64,000 nt of DNA from an uncultured Clostridia bacterium (GTDB lineage: Bacteria > Bacillota > Clostridia > Christensenellales > Borkfalkiaceae), in NCBI GenBank assembly GCA_947628505.1, contig CANRAD010000002.1, positions 1-64,000 of the forward strand, written 5' to 3'. The position numbers were made by a program, and so were the translations under genes. Below the pieces are notes generated by a model. It searched no databases, had not been told where the DNA came from, and was given only the letters and a program-made list of their open reading frames with translations. Of this stretch, positions 36,631 through 44,627 are shown one piece after another; the stretch's first letter is position 1, and every line of letters starts with the position of its first letter.

Positions 36631-36763
36631 TTTGTTGTTCCTCCTTGTGGTTATCGCGAATATACCTTGAAAGATTTGATATATTCTCCCACATATAAGT
36701 AAAAGCGCTTAGGCTGTTACTCTCAATCGAATTTGCGCCGCTCTGTGCGCGGCTCTTTGCAAA

Positions 36764-37297
36764 TCAGAGCTTTCTGATCTGGATATATTCCACTTCGACG
36801 TCGGTGTTTCTGCCGAACATCTGAATGTTCACTTTCGCCTTCTGAGCGGCGTCGTTGAGCTCCGTTATCACGCCCTCGAAGCCTTCGAGAGGCCCGGAAT
36901 CCACGCCCACTTTATCGCCGACGGCGAAGTCCGCGTTTACCACGACGTCTTCAAGGCGCATCTTGCGTATCTCGGCTTCCTTCATGGGGATAGGTCTGCC
37001 CTGAGGGCCCACGAAACCGGTTACTCCCCTCGTGTTGGTTACCCAATACCACAATTGGTTGGAATATATCATTTTTATGAAAACATAGCAGGGCAACAGC
37101 TTGCGCTCGACTATTTTGCGTTTGCCGTTTTTCTCCTCGATGGTCTGTTCCATCGGAATCTTTACGTCGAAGATCATCTCCTGCAAATTGTTGTTTTCGA
37201 TAAGCCTTAAAAGGGAATCCTTTACCATAGACTCGTAACCCGAGTAGGTATGAAGGATATACCAGCAGGGCTTTTCGGTATCAGCTACCATAGCCAT
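36764..37297 (-). CDS. nusG: Transcription antitermination factor NusG
   Basis: Binds RNA polymerase and controls pausing and coupling to the ribosome. 177 aa with the NGN domain (WYILHTYSGYESMVKDSL, from residue 11) and a C-terminal KOW motif (DKVGVDSGPLEGFEGVITEL). GAGGAGG before the ATG. Confidence 0.97.
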   Translation of the reverse strand: MAMVADTEKPCWYILHTYSGYESMVKDSLLRLIENNNLQEMIFDVKIPMEQTIEEKNGKRKIVERKLLPCYVFIKMIYSNQLWYWVTNTRGVTGFVGPQGRPIPMKEAEIRKMRLEDVVVNADFAVGDKVGVDSGPLEGFEGVITELNDAAQKAKVNIQMFGRNTDVEVEYIQIRKL

Positions 37298-37310
37298 ATG
37301 CCGTTCCTCC

Positions 37311-37544
37311 TCAATTGCCTATACCGGTTATTACTTTCAGCAATTCCTGCAAACCGTAGTTTATACCGGTGATTATAACGGTGAAAGCAAGAACTACCAC
37401 AAGCACGACGCAAGTGCCTCTTACCACTTTGGGGAAAGAGGGCCACGTTACTCTTTTAAGCTCGGAGAAAGTCTCTTTGAGCTTTCTGCCCATGCGGACG
37501 AAAACGTTTGGCTTTTTGGCGGAAGCGTCTTTCTGTTGTGCCAT
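37311..37544 (-). CDS. secE: Preprotein translocase subunit SecE
   Basis: Clamp around SecY. 77 aa, single-helix form: amphipathic KETFSELKRVTWPSF (about 23-37) and one membrane helix (VVRGTCVVLVVVLAFTVIIT, about 40-59). Between rpmG and nusG, as usual. Confidence 0.96.
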   Translation of the reverse strand: MAQQKDASAKKPNVFVRMGRKLKETFSELKRVTWPSFPKVVRGTCVVLVVVLAFTVIITGINYGLQELLKVITGIGN

Positions 37545-37562
37545 ATATAAACCTCGTTAATT

Positions 37563-37730
37563 TTACTTGCTTTCCTTGTGCTCGGTGTGCTTTTTGCAGA
37601 ACGGGCAATATTTGGAAATAGTCAATCTGTCGGGATCGTTGCGCTTATTTTTATAACTGTCGTAATTGCGATGTTTGCACTCGGTGCATTCGAAAGTTAT
37701 CTTTGTTCTCACTTGAGCCTTAGTAGCCAT
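37563..37730 (-). CDS. rpmG: 50S ribosomal protein L33, zinc form
   Basis: 55 aa starting [20 protein letters not shown]. Four cysteines in two CxxC pairs (CTEC, CPFC) make the zinc form. The ATG at 37728-37730 agrees with the family start; a longer frame would reach back over the promoter. First gene of the secE-nusG operon. Confidence 0.95.
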   Translation of the reverse strand: MATKAQVRTKITFECTECKHRNYDSYKNKRNDPDRLTISKYCPFCKKHTEHKESK

Positions 37731-37748
37731 TTCGGAAAAACTCCATAC

Positions 37749-37775
37749 AAAAAAATTACACCCCGTTAGAGTGTA
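37749..37775 (-). terminator. Terminator-like hairpin at the very start of the rpmG transcript
   Basis: Minus-strand TACAC (37757-37761 side) pairs with GTGTA (37771-37775) around a 9-base loop and is followed by seven T residues (37749-37755). The predicted transcription start is at about 37774, so this hairpin would be the 5' end of the mRNA. It could protect the end or act as an attenuator. Confidence 0.45.
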
Positions 37776-37780
37776 GAGAA

Positions 37781-37809
37781 AGTTTAACACATAAAAACGG
37801 AGGTGTCAA
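37781..37809 (-). promoter_or_regulatory. Promoter of rpmG-secE-nusG-rplK-rplA
   Basis: Minus-strand TTGACA (37804-37809), spacer 17, TAAACT (37781-37786). Confidence 0.7.
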
Positions 37810-37956
37810 CTTATTTTTCGGTTTTTTTGAATTTTTTCGCTTTTCTCCGCTTATTTAACGAAAAACGCGCGCATGCGCGGGCCCGTCGGCGCAAAAACTC
37901 ATATCAAAAAAACGTCAAACTCCTTTACTTCGGGCGGAGGCGCGGCAAAACGAACG

Positions 37957-37984
37957 AAAAAAGCGCGCGGGATATCCCGCGCGC
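37957..37984 (-). terminator. Terminator of the SecB-like gene
   Basis: Perfect 22-base palindrome (37963-37984) made of GC pairs around GATATC, followed on the minus strand by six T residues (37957-37962). Confidence 0.88.
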
Positions 37985-38009
37985 CGTCGTCCTTATCGTC
38001 TTTATCGGA

Positions 38010-38444
38010 TCAGTTGGCTCCGCCGTCTGTGGTGAACGCGTAATTATCTCTGTCCTCGGGGAAAATGGGCCCGTCTATAACGGGGAGATTGAGGGGCGCG
38101 ATGAACGCGTTTGCCGTGAGATTGGTTACGCACGCGCGAAGATAGGGATATACGAGTTTCGTGGCCTCTATTACGAAACTGCGCTCTTCGGCGGAACTTT
38201 TCATGTCCTCCACTTCGAACACGCCTACGAGCGTGGCGAAGATATTGAAGGGTTTGGGCTCCTCTTCGGTGCTCTCTATTTTTACGGAGAGCGCAACGAA
38301 CTGCAATTTATCGTTGCCGTTTACTCTCCTCACCTGACGTGAAAACTGAGGCTTTATATCCAGCTTGTCCTCCGGATTAAGGCGTACTCTGTTGAGCTTG
38401 AAGCTGAGATCTTCGGCGGTTATACCTTTGAAATCGATTTTCAT
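38010..38444 (-). CDS. SecB-like protein-export chaperone
   Basis: 144 aa. The C-terminal half matches the most conserved stretch of SecB: E-A-T-K-LVYPYLRACVTNLTANAF followed by APLNLPVIDGPIF (about 92-127) parallels [28 protein letters not shown] of E. coli. The N-terminal half (ITAEDLSFKLNRVRLNPEDK) also fits its beta-strand pattern. SecB keeps precursors unfolded for SecA; it is best known in proteobacteria, and SecB-like proteins elsewhere are often part of toxin-antitoxin-chaperone modules, but no toxin pair is next to this one. It has its own promoter and terminator and lies beside secE. Confidence 0.7.
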   Translation of the reverse strand: MKIDFKGITAEDLSFKLNRVRLNPEDKLDIKPQFSRQVRRVNGNDKLQFVALSVKIESTEEEPKPFNIFATLVGVFEVEDMKSSAEERSFVIEATKLVYPYLRACVTNLTANAFIAPLNLPVIDGPIFPEDRDNYAFTTDGGAN

Positions 38445-38499
38445 TTATTTTTCTCCTATTTTTGAAAGTATATTGACTTTTTGAAATCTTATATACGTT

Positions 38500-38528
38500 A
38501 TTATAGCAATTAAGCGCGCGTTTGTCAA
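38500..38528 (-). promoter_or_regulatory. Promoter of the SecB-like gene
   Basis: Perfect minus-strand TTGACA (38523-38528), spacer 17, TATAAT (38500-38505). Confidence 0.85.
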
Positions 38529-38568
38529 CAAACCTCGGAAATTCGCAGCCTTTTTTCTGCGCAAAGTA

Positions 38569-38597
38569 TTGATAAATTTTTACCGATATACTATAAT
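38569..38597 (+). promoter_or_regulatory. Promoter of the RNase G/E gene
   Basis: TTGATA (38569-38574), spacer 17, TATAAT (38592-38597). Back to back with the SecB-like promoter. The leader is about 48 bases and includes GGAGGGG before the ATG. Confidence 0.75.
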
Positions 38598-38651
38598 ATA
38601 AGTTGTTGTCCGGGAAATAAGCGGACTGTATCTTTCATTACGGAGGGGCGA

Positions 38652-40145
38652 ATGTCAAGAAAAACCATCTATTTCGACGCGTTTTGCGGATATATTATCT
38701 CCGCCGTTATGGAAAATTCCAAGATAACCGAATTCAATTTCGAAAAGCGCGGCGTGAAAGTTCTTCCGGGAAACATCTACAAAGGCAGAGTGGAGAGCGT
38801 TCTCCCGGGCATGCGCGCGGCGTTCGTAAACTGCGGACTTCAAAAAAACTGCTATCTCTCCGCCGACGACTGCCTCCCGGACAGAGAAAAGTACGACATA
38901 TCCGAGAACGAGGAAGCCGAAATGCCCTCTCTCTCAGTGGGCGACGAAATCATCGTTCAGGTGGTAAAACCGCCCTCGGGCGGGAAAGGCGCGAAAGTTA
39001 CCGCCAATCCGGCGCTCGTGGGTAAAAGTCTGATATATATGCCGGAACGCACGTTCATAGGCGTTTCGCGCAAGATATCCGATTCGGAACTCAAAAAAAA
39101 TCTCGTGTTCTCCGCCAAAAGGCTTTTAAAGGCGGGCGAAGGCGTTATAGTGCGGACGGCGGCGCCCTACGCAAAGCACAAGCAACTCGAAGGCGAGCTC
39201 GGATATCTGAGAAACCTCTACAACGGCATAAAGACGGCTTCCCCCTCCGCAAAAGTCGGCGATCTTCTGTACGCCGATTTCGCTCTGCCCGTAAGAGTGC
39301 TGCGCGATACGCTTTCATACGATATAGACAGCATTGTCGTCGGCTCCGAGGAGCTGAAAAATATGATTTCGAAAATCGTGGGGCTCTATCCGCCGCACAG
39401 CAGACGTCCGGTGATACTCTACGATTCCGACGCGGATATGATGGATTCGCTCGGACTTTCGGAACAGATCGTCTCCATAATCTCTCCCCGCGCCGATCTC
39501 GAAAACGGCGGATACATAATAATCGAACGCACGGAAGCGCTCACCGTTATCGACGTCAACACGGGCAGTTTCAAGGGCGATGACAGTCTCGAACACACCG
39601 TCTACTATACGAATATCCTCGCGGCGCGGGAAATAGCGCGGCAGGTGCGGCTGAGAAACATAGGCGGCATAGTCGTGGTGGACTTCATAGACATGCGCAC
39701 GGAAGCCCATAAAAAGGCCATAGTATCCGAGCTCGAACGCGCGCTGTCCGCAGACAGCGCCAAGTGCGTGGTTTCGCCGATGTCGCGCCTCGGGCTCGTG
39801 GAATTTACGAGAAAAAGAACGGGCGTAAGCCCGCTTTCGCTCATGGTAAAGCCTTGCCGCTATTGCAGAAGTTCGGGGCATACCATGTCCGCGGAATATA
39901 TAATAATATGTCTGCGCGCAAAACTTCTGAAAGCCGCGGCCGAAGGCGCCGCCAAAATCAGAGTGGATATGAACGGCGAAGTGCTCGAAAAACTTTCCGG
40001 GTGGAAAGAAATGCTCGAAGATATTGCCACACGCACGCACGGAGCCGAGATTTTCGCAGTGCCGCACAGAACTTATCACGAGGAAAAACTCGTCATCAAC
40101 ACCTCGTTCGACGATATCCCGCCGGACGCGGTGAAGCTCTCCTGA
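38652..40145 (+). CDS. rng: Ribonuclease G/E family endoribonuclease
   Basis: Single-strand-specific endonuclease for rRNA maturation and mRNA decay. 497 aa, the short form without the long C-terminal scaffold of E. coli RNase E. An S1 domain lies at about 36-130 (NIYKGRVESVLPGMRAAFVN), then the RNase H-like and DNase I-like catalytic part with the metal-binding aspartates in DVNTGSF and VVVDFIDM, and the zinc-link cysteines in PCRYCRSSG (near 400), which hold the dimer together. Own promoter; no terminator was clear, but an AraC-type gene with its own promoter follows. Confidence 0.93.
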   Translation: MSRKTIYFDAFCGYIISAVMENSKITEFNFEKRGVKVLPGNIYKGRVESVLPGMRAAFVNCGLQKNCYLSADDCLPDREKYDISENEEAEMPSLSVGDEIIVQVVKPPSGGKGAKVTANPALVGKSLIYMPERTFIGVSRKISDSELKKNLVFSAKRLLKAGEGVIVRTAAPYAKHKQLEGELGYLRNLYNGIKTASPSAKVGDLLYADFALPVRVLRDTLSYDIDSIVVGSEELKNMISKIVGLYPPHSRRPVILYDSDADMMDSLGLSEQIVSIISPRADLENGGYIIIERTEALTVIDVNTGSFKGDDSLEHTVYYTNILAAREIARQVRLRNIGGIVVVDFIDMRTEAHKKAIVSELERALSADSAKCVVSPMSRLGLVEFTRKRTGVSPLSLMVKPCRYCRSSGHTMSAEYIIICLRAKLLKAAAEGAAKIRVDMNGEVLEKLSGWKEMLEDIATRTHGAEIFAVPHRTYHEEKLVINTSFDDIPPDAVKLS

Positions 40146-40205
40146 AAATTAAGATATCCGCACTGTTCTCCGCGTTTGCGGCCGGACTTTTTCGGTAAAA
40201 AAAAA

Positions 40206-40234
40206 TAGACAATACGGATAATTTGTAGTATAAT
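40206..40234 (+). promoter_or_regulatory. Promoter of the AraC-type regulator; predicted leaderless start
   Basis: TAGACA (40206-40211), spacer 17, TATAAT (40229-40234). Seven bases past the -10 is 40241, the A of the ATG. No ribosome binding site is present. Confidence 0.7.
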
Positions 40235-40240
40235 TATGTT

Positions 40241-40984
40241 ATGAACGTTGTTTGCTTCGCGAAGTCGCTCGCCTCTTCGGACGAATGTTCGAATAAATGT
40301 TTCGAAATACTCGTGCCCGAGAGCAAAGGCGAGATTCGCTGCCGCGGAAGCCAAACCGCTTTTACTCGCGGAGACGTATTGGTTGTTCCTCCGCTTATGA
40401 AATACTCGACGCGCGGAGAATGTCTGCACGTGCTCATAGAAAAAGCTCTTCTTCCTTTCAAAGAATTGCGCGTTTTCAAAGACGACGCGTTCGGGAGCGT
40501 GGCGGGCGCGGCAAAACAAGCCGAATTTTACTTCAAAAACGGCGGCGGATATTCCGTGCTTGCGGCTCTCGGAGAACTTCTGGTCGCTTACGTCATCCAT
40601 CTTGCCGGCAAGGAACATTGTTCGCCGGTAGTTGCTTCCGTTCGCGAGGAAGTGGAAAAAAATCTCTCGGACAGCACTTTTTCACTCGAAGACTATCTTA
40701 AAAAATTGCCGCTCAATTACGACTACATAAGAAAGCTCTTCAAAAAGGAAATCGGTTTGACGCCGCACGAATACCTCACGGAACGCAGAATGAAACTTGC
40801 GCGCCAACTGATGGAGAGCGGAATAACCAATCAATACAGCAATTATTCCGTTTCGCAAATCGCCGAGGCGTGCGGATTTGCGGAGCCGCTGTATTTCTCG
40901 CGAGTATTCAAAAAACGTTTCGGCATGGCGCCTTCGGAGGCGCTGCAAAAAAATAAAGACGGGAACGCGCGACCGCTCCTCTGA
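40241..40984 (+). CDS. AraC-family transcriptional regulator
   Basis: 247 aa. Residues about 1-130 form a compact beta-rich region with cupin-like glycine/arginine spacing that could bind a sugar. The C-terminal 90 residues hold two helix-turn-helix motifs: DYLKKLPLNYDYIRKLFKKE (near 155) and VSQIAEACGFAEPLYFSRVF (near 210), followed by the family ending KRFGMAPSEAL. It is the only recognisable specific regulator in the window and lies next to the pectin locus, whose operon promoter lacks a -35 box; that it controls this locus is inference. Predicted leaderless mRNA. A lipid kinase gene follows after 15 bases. Confidence 0.9.
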   Translation: MNVVCFAKSLASSDECSNKCFEILVPESKGEIRCRGSQTAFTRGDVLVVPPLMKYSTRGECLHVLIEKALLPFKELRVFKDDAFGSVAGAAKQAEFYFKNGGGYSVLAALGELLVAYVIHLAGKEHCSPVVASVREEVEKNLSDSTFSLEDYLKKLPLNYDYIRKLFKKEIGLTPHEYLTERRMKLARQLMESGITNQYSNYSVSQIAEACGFAEPLYFSRVFKKRFGMAPSEALQKNKDGNARPLL

Positions 40985-40999
40985 AACTAAGGAGTACAT

Positions 41000-41872
41000 A
41001 TGACAAAATATTGTGTGTTATTCAATCCGCTTTCGGGGCATGCCGATTGCGAAACGGTCAAAAATAAAATAGCCGAACTTTTAAGCGGCTGTAATTGCGA
41101 ATTTTTCGATATAACCGGGATAGATAATCTCGATTCGTTTATTTCCTCGCTCGAAAAGGACGAGAGAATAGTCATCGCCGGCGGCGACGGCACCGTCAAT
41201 AAATTTGTCAACCTTGTCGACTGCGACAATCTCAACAGAGAAATTTATCTCTTCCCCGCGGGAAACGGCAACGACTTTTACGCCGACCTCGGGACGGACG
41301 AAAAAGTAGTGCGCATCAACCCCTACATAAAAAATCTGCCCACGATTACCGTGAACGGCAAGACCTATAAATTCATAAACGGCGTGGGCTACGGCATAGA
41401 CGGCTACTGCTGCGAAGTGGGCGATAAACTCAAAGCGGAAGGCAAAAAGGTCAACTATACCTCCATTGCGATAAAGGGCCTTCTGTTCCATTTCAAACCC
41501 AAGAACGCGACCGTAACGGTGGACGGGAAGAGCTATAACTTCAAAAAGACGTGGATTGCGCCCACAATGAACGGCAGAATGTACGGCGGCGGCATGATAC
41601 CCACTCCCGCGCAGAACAGAACGGCGGGCAAAGGGCTCAGCGTATGCGTTATGCACGGCAAGGGAAGGTTGAAAACGCTTATGGCGTTCCCCTCTATTTT
41701 CAAGGGCGAACACGTAAAGAAGGAAAAGATAGTCAAAATTTTAGAGGGCAGAGAGATAACTGTTAAATTCGACAGCCCCTGCGCTTTACAGATAGACGGC
41801 GAGACCATTCTGGGAGTTTCGGAATACTCCTGCTCTTTCGCCGCGGAAGCGAGCATGGAAAAAGCCGCTTAA
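41000..41872 (+). CDS. Diacylglycerol/lipid kinase family protein
   Basis: 290 aa NAD-kinase-like lipid kinase, probably phosphorylating diacylglycerol or a related lipid at the inner membrane face. The nucleotide-binding GGDGTVNKF is at 61-69, after a typical N-terminal strand MTKYCVLFNPLSGHADCETV. The second domain shows LFPAGNGNDFYADL and GVGYGIDGYCCEV. AAGGAG lies before the ATG. Transcribed with the AraC-type gene; a terminator follows. Confidence 0.88.
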   Translation: MTKYCVLFNPLSGHADCETVKNKIAELLSGCNCEFFDITGIDNLDSFISSLEKDERIVIAGGDGTVNKFVNLVDCDNLNREIYLFPAGNGNDFYADLGTDEKVVRINPYIKNLPTITVNGKTYKFINGVGYGIDGYCCEVGDKLKAEGKKVNYTSIAIKGLLFHFKPKNATVTVDGKSYNFKKTWIAPTMNGRMYGGGMIPTPAQNRTAGKGLSVCVMHGKGRLKTLMAFPSIFKGEHVKKEKIVKILEGREITVKFDSPCALQIDGETILGVSEYSCSFAAEASMEKAA

Positions 41873-41884
41873 AATTAATAATTC

Positions 41885-41919
41885 AAAGCCGCAGACGCGA
41901 TTGCGTCTGCGGCTTTTTT
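41885..41919 (+). terminator. Terminator of the AraC-lipid kinase transcript
   Basis: 11-bp stem (41888-41898 with 41903-41913, loop gatt) and six T residues. The pectin operon ends on the other side (41938) and may share the hairpin. Confidence 0.9.
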
Positions 41920-41937
41920 GTCGTCCTAAGGATTATT

Positions 41938-43071
41938 TTACATCTGTTTGAGTTCGGTGTAAGCCATGACGAACGGCCCCGTTCCCTTCGCGTCGTTTTC
42001 GACGACGGGCTCGGAGATATAGTATTCAAACGTGCCGTCGCGGCGGCGGTTGTTCTCGGGGCCGAGGCCGGCCACAAGGCAAATGCCGCCGAGATTGAGC
42101 TTTCCGTCAGTCTGTGTGAGATATTTACGGCATATGCCGTCGAATACTTTCTTGCCGACCTTGGCAAAGCGGCCGTCCACCACTTTGAGACGCGCGCCCT
42201 TCATCATCGCATACGCTATCATCGCCGAACCGGAAGTTTCGAGATAATTGCCCTCTCTGCCCATCTGATCGGGAACCTGATAGAACATATCGCCTACGGG
42301 ATCTATATATTGTTCCAAGCCCTCTATGGTCTCGCGGAATATCTTTATGAGCTCGTCTTTGAGTTCTTTCTCCCCGTCGGGAATATAGCTTATGGAGTCG
42401 ACGAGGCCGACGGTATACCAACCGACCGAACGGAGCCAGAACGACTTGGAAAGTCCGGTGTTTTTATCCGCCCAGAAAGCCGTTTTCGACCAATCCCAGC
42501 CGTGATAATACAGTCTTTTTTCCCTGTCGTACATGTTCTCGTATACGCCGCGGAACTGTTTTACCACGTCCGCGAGATTTTTACAGCCGTTCCTCTCGAC
42601 TTCATAGCGCGTGTAAAAGACCTGCGCCATATACAGTCCGTCCAGCCAAACCTGATTGGGGTAAATCTTCTTGTGCCAGAAATTGCCCGTGCCCGTGCGC
42701 GGCTGTTCCTTTACCTGCTTATAGAGAAGTTCTATGGCCTTTTCGTATTTTTCCTTGCCCGTTTCGCGGCAAAGGTCGAACAGCACTCTGCCTTCGTTGA
42801 GATTGTCGAGGTTGTATGTTTCGAGATCGTAGCCTCTTATGGAGCCGTCTTCGAATACGTAATAATCCACGAATTTATCGATAAATTCAAGATATTTTTT
42901 CTCGCCGGTCTGCTTGTAGATTGTGTAAAGCGAAGTCATCATACAGCCGTCGATATAGTTCCACGCGGCGGGTTTGCCGTGCTTTATGTTTTCTATGTTC
43001 CAGATAGGCGCGTCGGGAGTGGTCTCGTCGATGAGCCTGTCTATATATCTGTCTATTACGGAATAATCCAT
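41938..43071 (-). CDS. GH105 unsaturated rhamnogalacturonyl/galacturonyl hydrolase
   Basis: Releases the unsaturated uronic acid that pectin lyases leave at the non-reducing end of oligosaccharides; works in the cytosol. 377 aa (alpha/alpha)6 barrel. The proposed catalytic aspartate is in QVWLDGLYMAQ (D144), the position of D143 in YteR; the substrate-side YNLDNLNEGR (87-96) and the WLRSVGWYTVGLVD segment are also present. The product spontaneously forms the KduI substrate. The ATG at 43069-43071 was chosen because GGGGGG lies five bases upstream; an in-frame GTG seven codons earlier overlaps the GH28 stop. Last gene of the pectin operon. Confidence 0.9.
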   Translation of the reverse strand: MDYSVIDRYIDRLIDETTPDAPIWNIENIKHGKPAAWNYIDGCMMTSLYTIYKQTGEKKYLEFIDKFVDYYVFEDGSIRGYDLETYNLDNLNEGRVLFDLCRETGKEKYEKAIELLYKQVKEQPRTGTGNFWHKKIYPNQVWLDGLYMAQVFYTRYEVERNGCKNLADVVKQFRGVYENMYDREKRLYYHGWDWSKTAFWADKNTGLSKSFWLRSVGWYTVGLVDSISYIPDGEKELKDELIKIFRETIEGLEQYIDPVGDMFYQVPDQMGREGNYLETSGSAMIAYAMMKGARLKVVDGRFAKVGKKVFDGICRKYLTQTDGKLNLGGICLVAGLGPENNRRRDGTFEYYISEPVVENDAKGTGPFVMAYTELKQM

Positions 43072-43088
43072 TGTTCCCCCCTTTATTT

Positions 43089-44627
43089 TCACTCTTCGAT
43101 TACTTCTTTACAGTTGTGCTTTATTACCTTTTCGCCGACTACGCCGTCAAAAGTTACGTTTTTGAGCACGAGGCGCTCCACGTTGTCCACATAAAGTCCC
43201 TCTTTGCAGAAATCGCGCACGTTTTCGAGCATGGCCGGTTTAAAGGGCTTTGCGTCCTCTTTGAAACCGAAACTTACGTTTTCGATGACAATTTCCTTTA
43301 TGGGCTGTTCCACGAGCCCGTCGAAATAGCCGGCCATGCACTCGCAATCCACACATTCGATATCCTTGAAAGTGAATTTGCCGAGATAGGGAGTGCCGTC
43401 GTCCACCGGCGTTGACGGATCGCGCGACCAAACGTATTCGGTATGACCGTCGGGATCGCAGAAATAGTACATATTTATGACGAGCGGAGTTATGACGTTT
43501 TCCATTCTGATGTTCTCGAAGAGCACGCCGTCGATTATGCCGTCCTTGCCTCTGCCGCGGCGGGACTTTATCCTCAATCCCCTGTCGGTGTGCTTGAACA
43601 CGCATTGGCAAACGCTCAGATTGGTTACGCCGCCGCTCATTTCGCTGCCGAGAACTATCGCGCCGTGGCCGTCCTGAAAGAGATCGTTGCGCAAGGTATG
43701 CCTGTTCGCCGGCGTTTTATATGTCTTGCCCATATACAGTTTGCCGCTCTTTATCGCGCAACAGTCGTCGCCGACGCTGAATACGCAGCCGATTATCTCG
43801 ACCTTGTCGCAGCTCTCGGGATCGAGACCGTCCGTGTTGGGCGCCGTATAGGGGTTCTGAATTTTGAGATCGTAAAAACCGAGGTCTTCCGAGAAAAACG
43901 GATGGAGATTCCAAGACGCGGAATTTTTGCATGTTACGCCGTGGAAATACACGTTTTTGCATTTATTGAGAAAGAGCAATCTCGGACGAGCCACTTTTCT
44001 GCCCTTGGGAGTGGCCCACCACGTGGAATTGTCGGCATTGCCGTTTATCGCGCCTTCGCCGACGATTTTTATGTTTTGGGCCTTATACGCGGAGACAAAA
44101 GACTGATGGCAGTCATAGGGAAGGCCCTCCCAGCTCGCCGTTATCTCTTCCCTGCCGTCCGATACAAGGCGGGCGGGAACATAGGGATAATGTTCCTCTA
44201 CCGTATCGCCGAGGAGCTCGGCGCCCTTCCTGATTTCGAGAGTTATATCGCTTCTGAGCACTATCGGCCGAACAAGGAAACTGCCGCCCTCTATAAGCAC
44301 TCTGCCGCCTTGCGGGCAACTGTCTATGGCCATCTGAACGTAATACGTGTCGTCGGAAACTCCGTCGCCCTTGGCGCCAAGCGACTTTACGTCTATGAGC
44401 GCCGTTTCGGAAAGCGTTCTGAAAGTAAGTTTATATTTATCTTCCGGAACTTCCGCAACGTACTCCGCGTCGGGTTGAAGGTCGAACAGCGAAAACACGT
44501 TCGTTTTGAAACGCCCGTAATTTTTGCCGTTCAATTTTACCGTATATTCTTCCGGGCTGTAATAGGGATTGTCGTTTTCGAGTTCAAAACAAGCCGACGT
44601 AGACGATACGAAAAGCAACTTAAACAT
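43089..44627 (-). CDS. GH28 polygalacturonase, exo-type, no signal peptide
   Basis: Hydrolyses the alpha-1,4 bonds of polygalacturonate. 512 aa. Residues about 10-75 look like a fibronectin III-type domain (as in exo-acting PehX enzymes), then a right-handed beta helix from about 78 (VKSLGAKGDGVSDDT). Catalytic and subsite motifs are complete: NTDGLDPESC, GDDCCAIKSG, DGHGAIVLGSE and RIKSRRG. The N-terminus has no convincing signal peptide, so it should act in the cytosol on imported oligomers. ATG at 44625-44627 was preferred because GGAG lies about nine bases upstream; another ATG lies three codons earlier. It overlaps the upstream gene by eight bases. Confidence 0.9.
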   Translation of the reverse strand: MFKLLFVSSTSACFELENDNPYYSPEEYTVKLNGKNYGRFKTNVFSLFDLQPDAEYVAEVPEDKYKLTFRTLSETALIDVKSLGAKGDGVSDDTYYVQMAIDSCPQGGRVLIEGGSFLVRPIVLRSDITLEIRKGAELLGDTVEEHYPYVPARLVSDGREEITASWEGLPYDCHQSFVSAYKAQNIKIVGEGAINGNADNSTWWATPKGRKVARPRLLFLNKCKNVYFHGVTCKNSASWNLHPFFSEDLGFYDLKIQNPYTAPNTDGLDPESCDKVEIIGCVFSVGDDCCAIKSGKLYMGKTYKTPANRHTLRNDLFQDGHGAIVLGSEMSGGVTNLSVCQCVFKHTDRGLRIKSRRGRGKDGIIDGVLFENIRMENVITPLVINMYYFCDPDGHTEYVWSRDPSTPVDDGTPYLGKFTFKDIECVDCECMAGYFDGLVEQPIKEIVIENVSFGFKEDAKPFKPAMLENVRDFCKEGLYVDNVERLVLKNVTFDGVVGEKVIKHNCKEVIEE

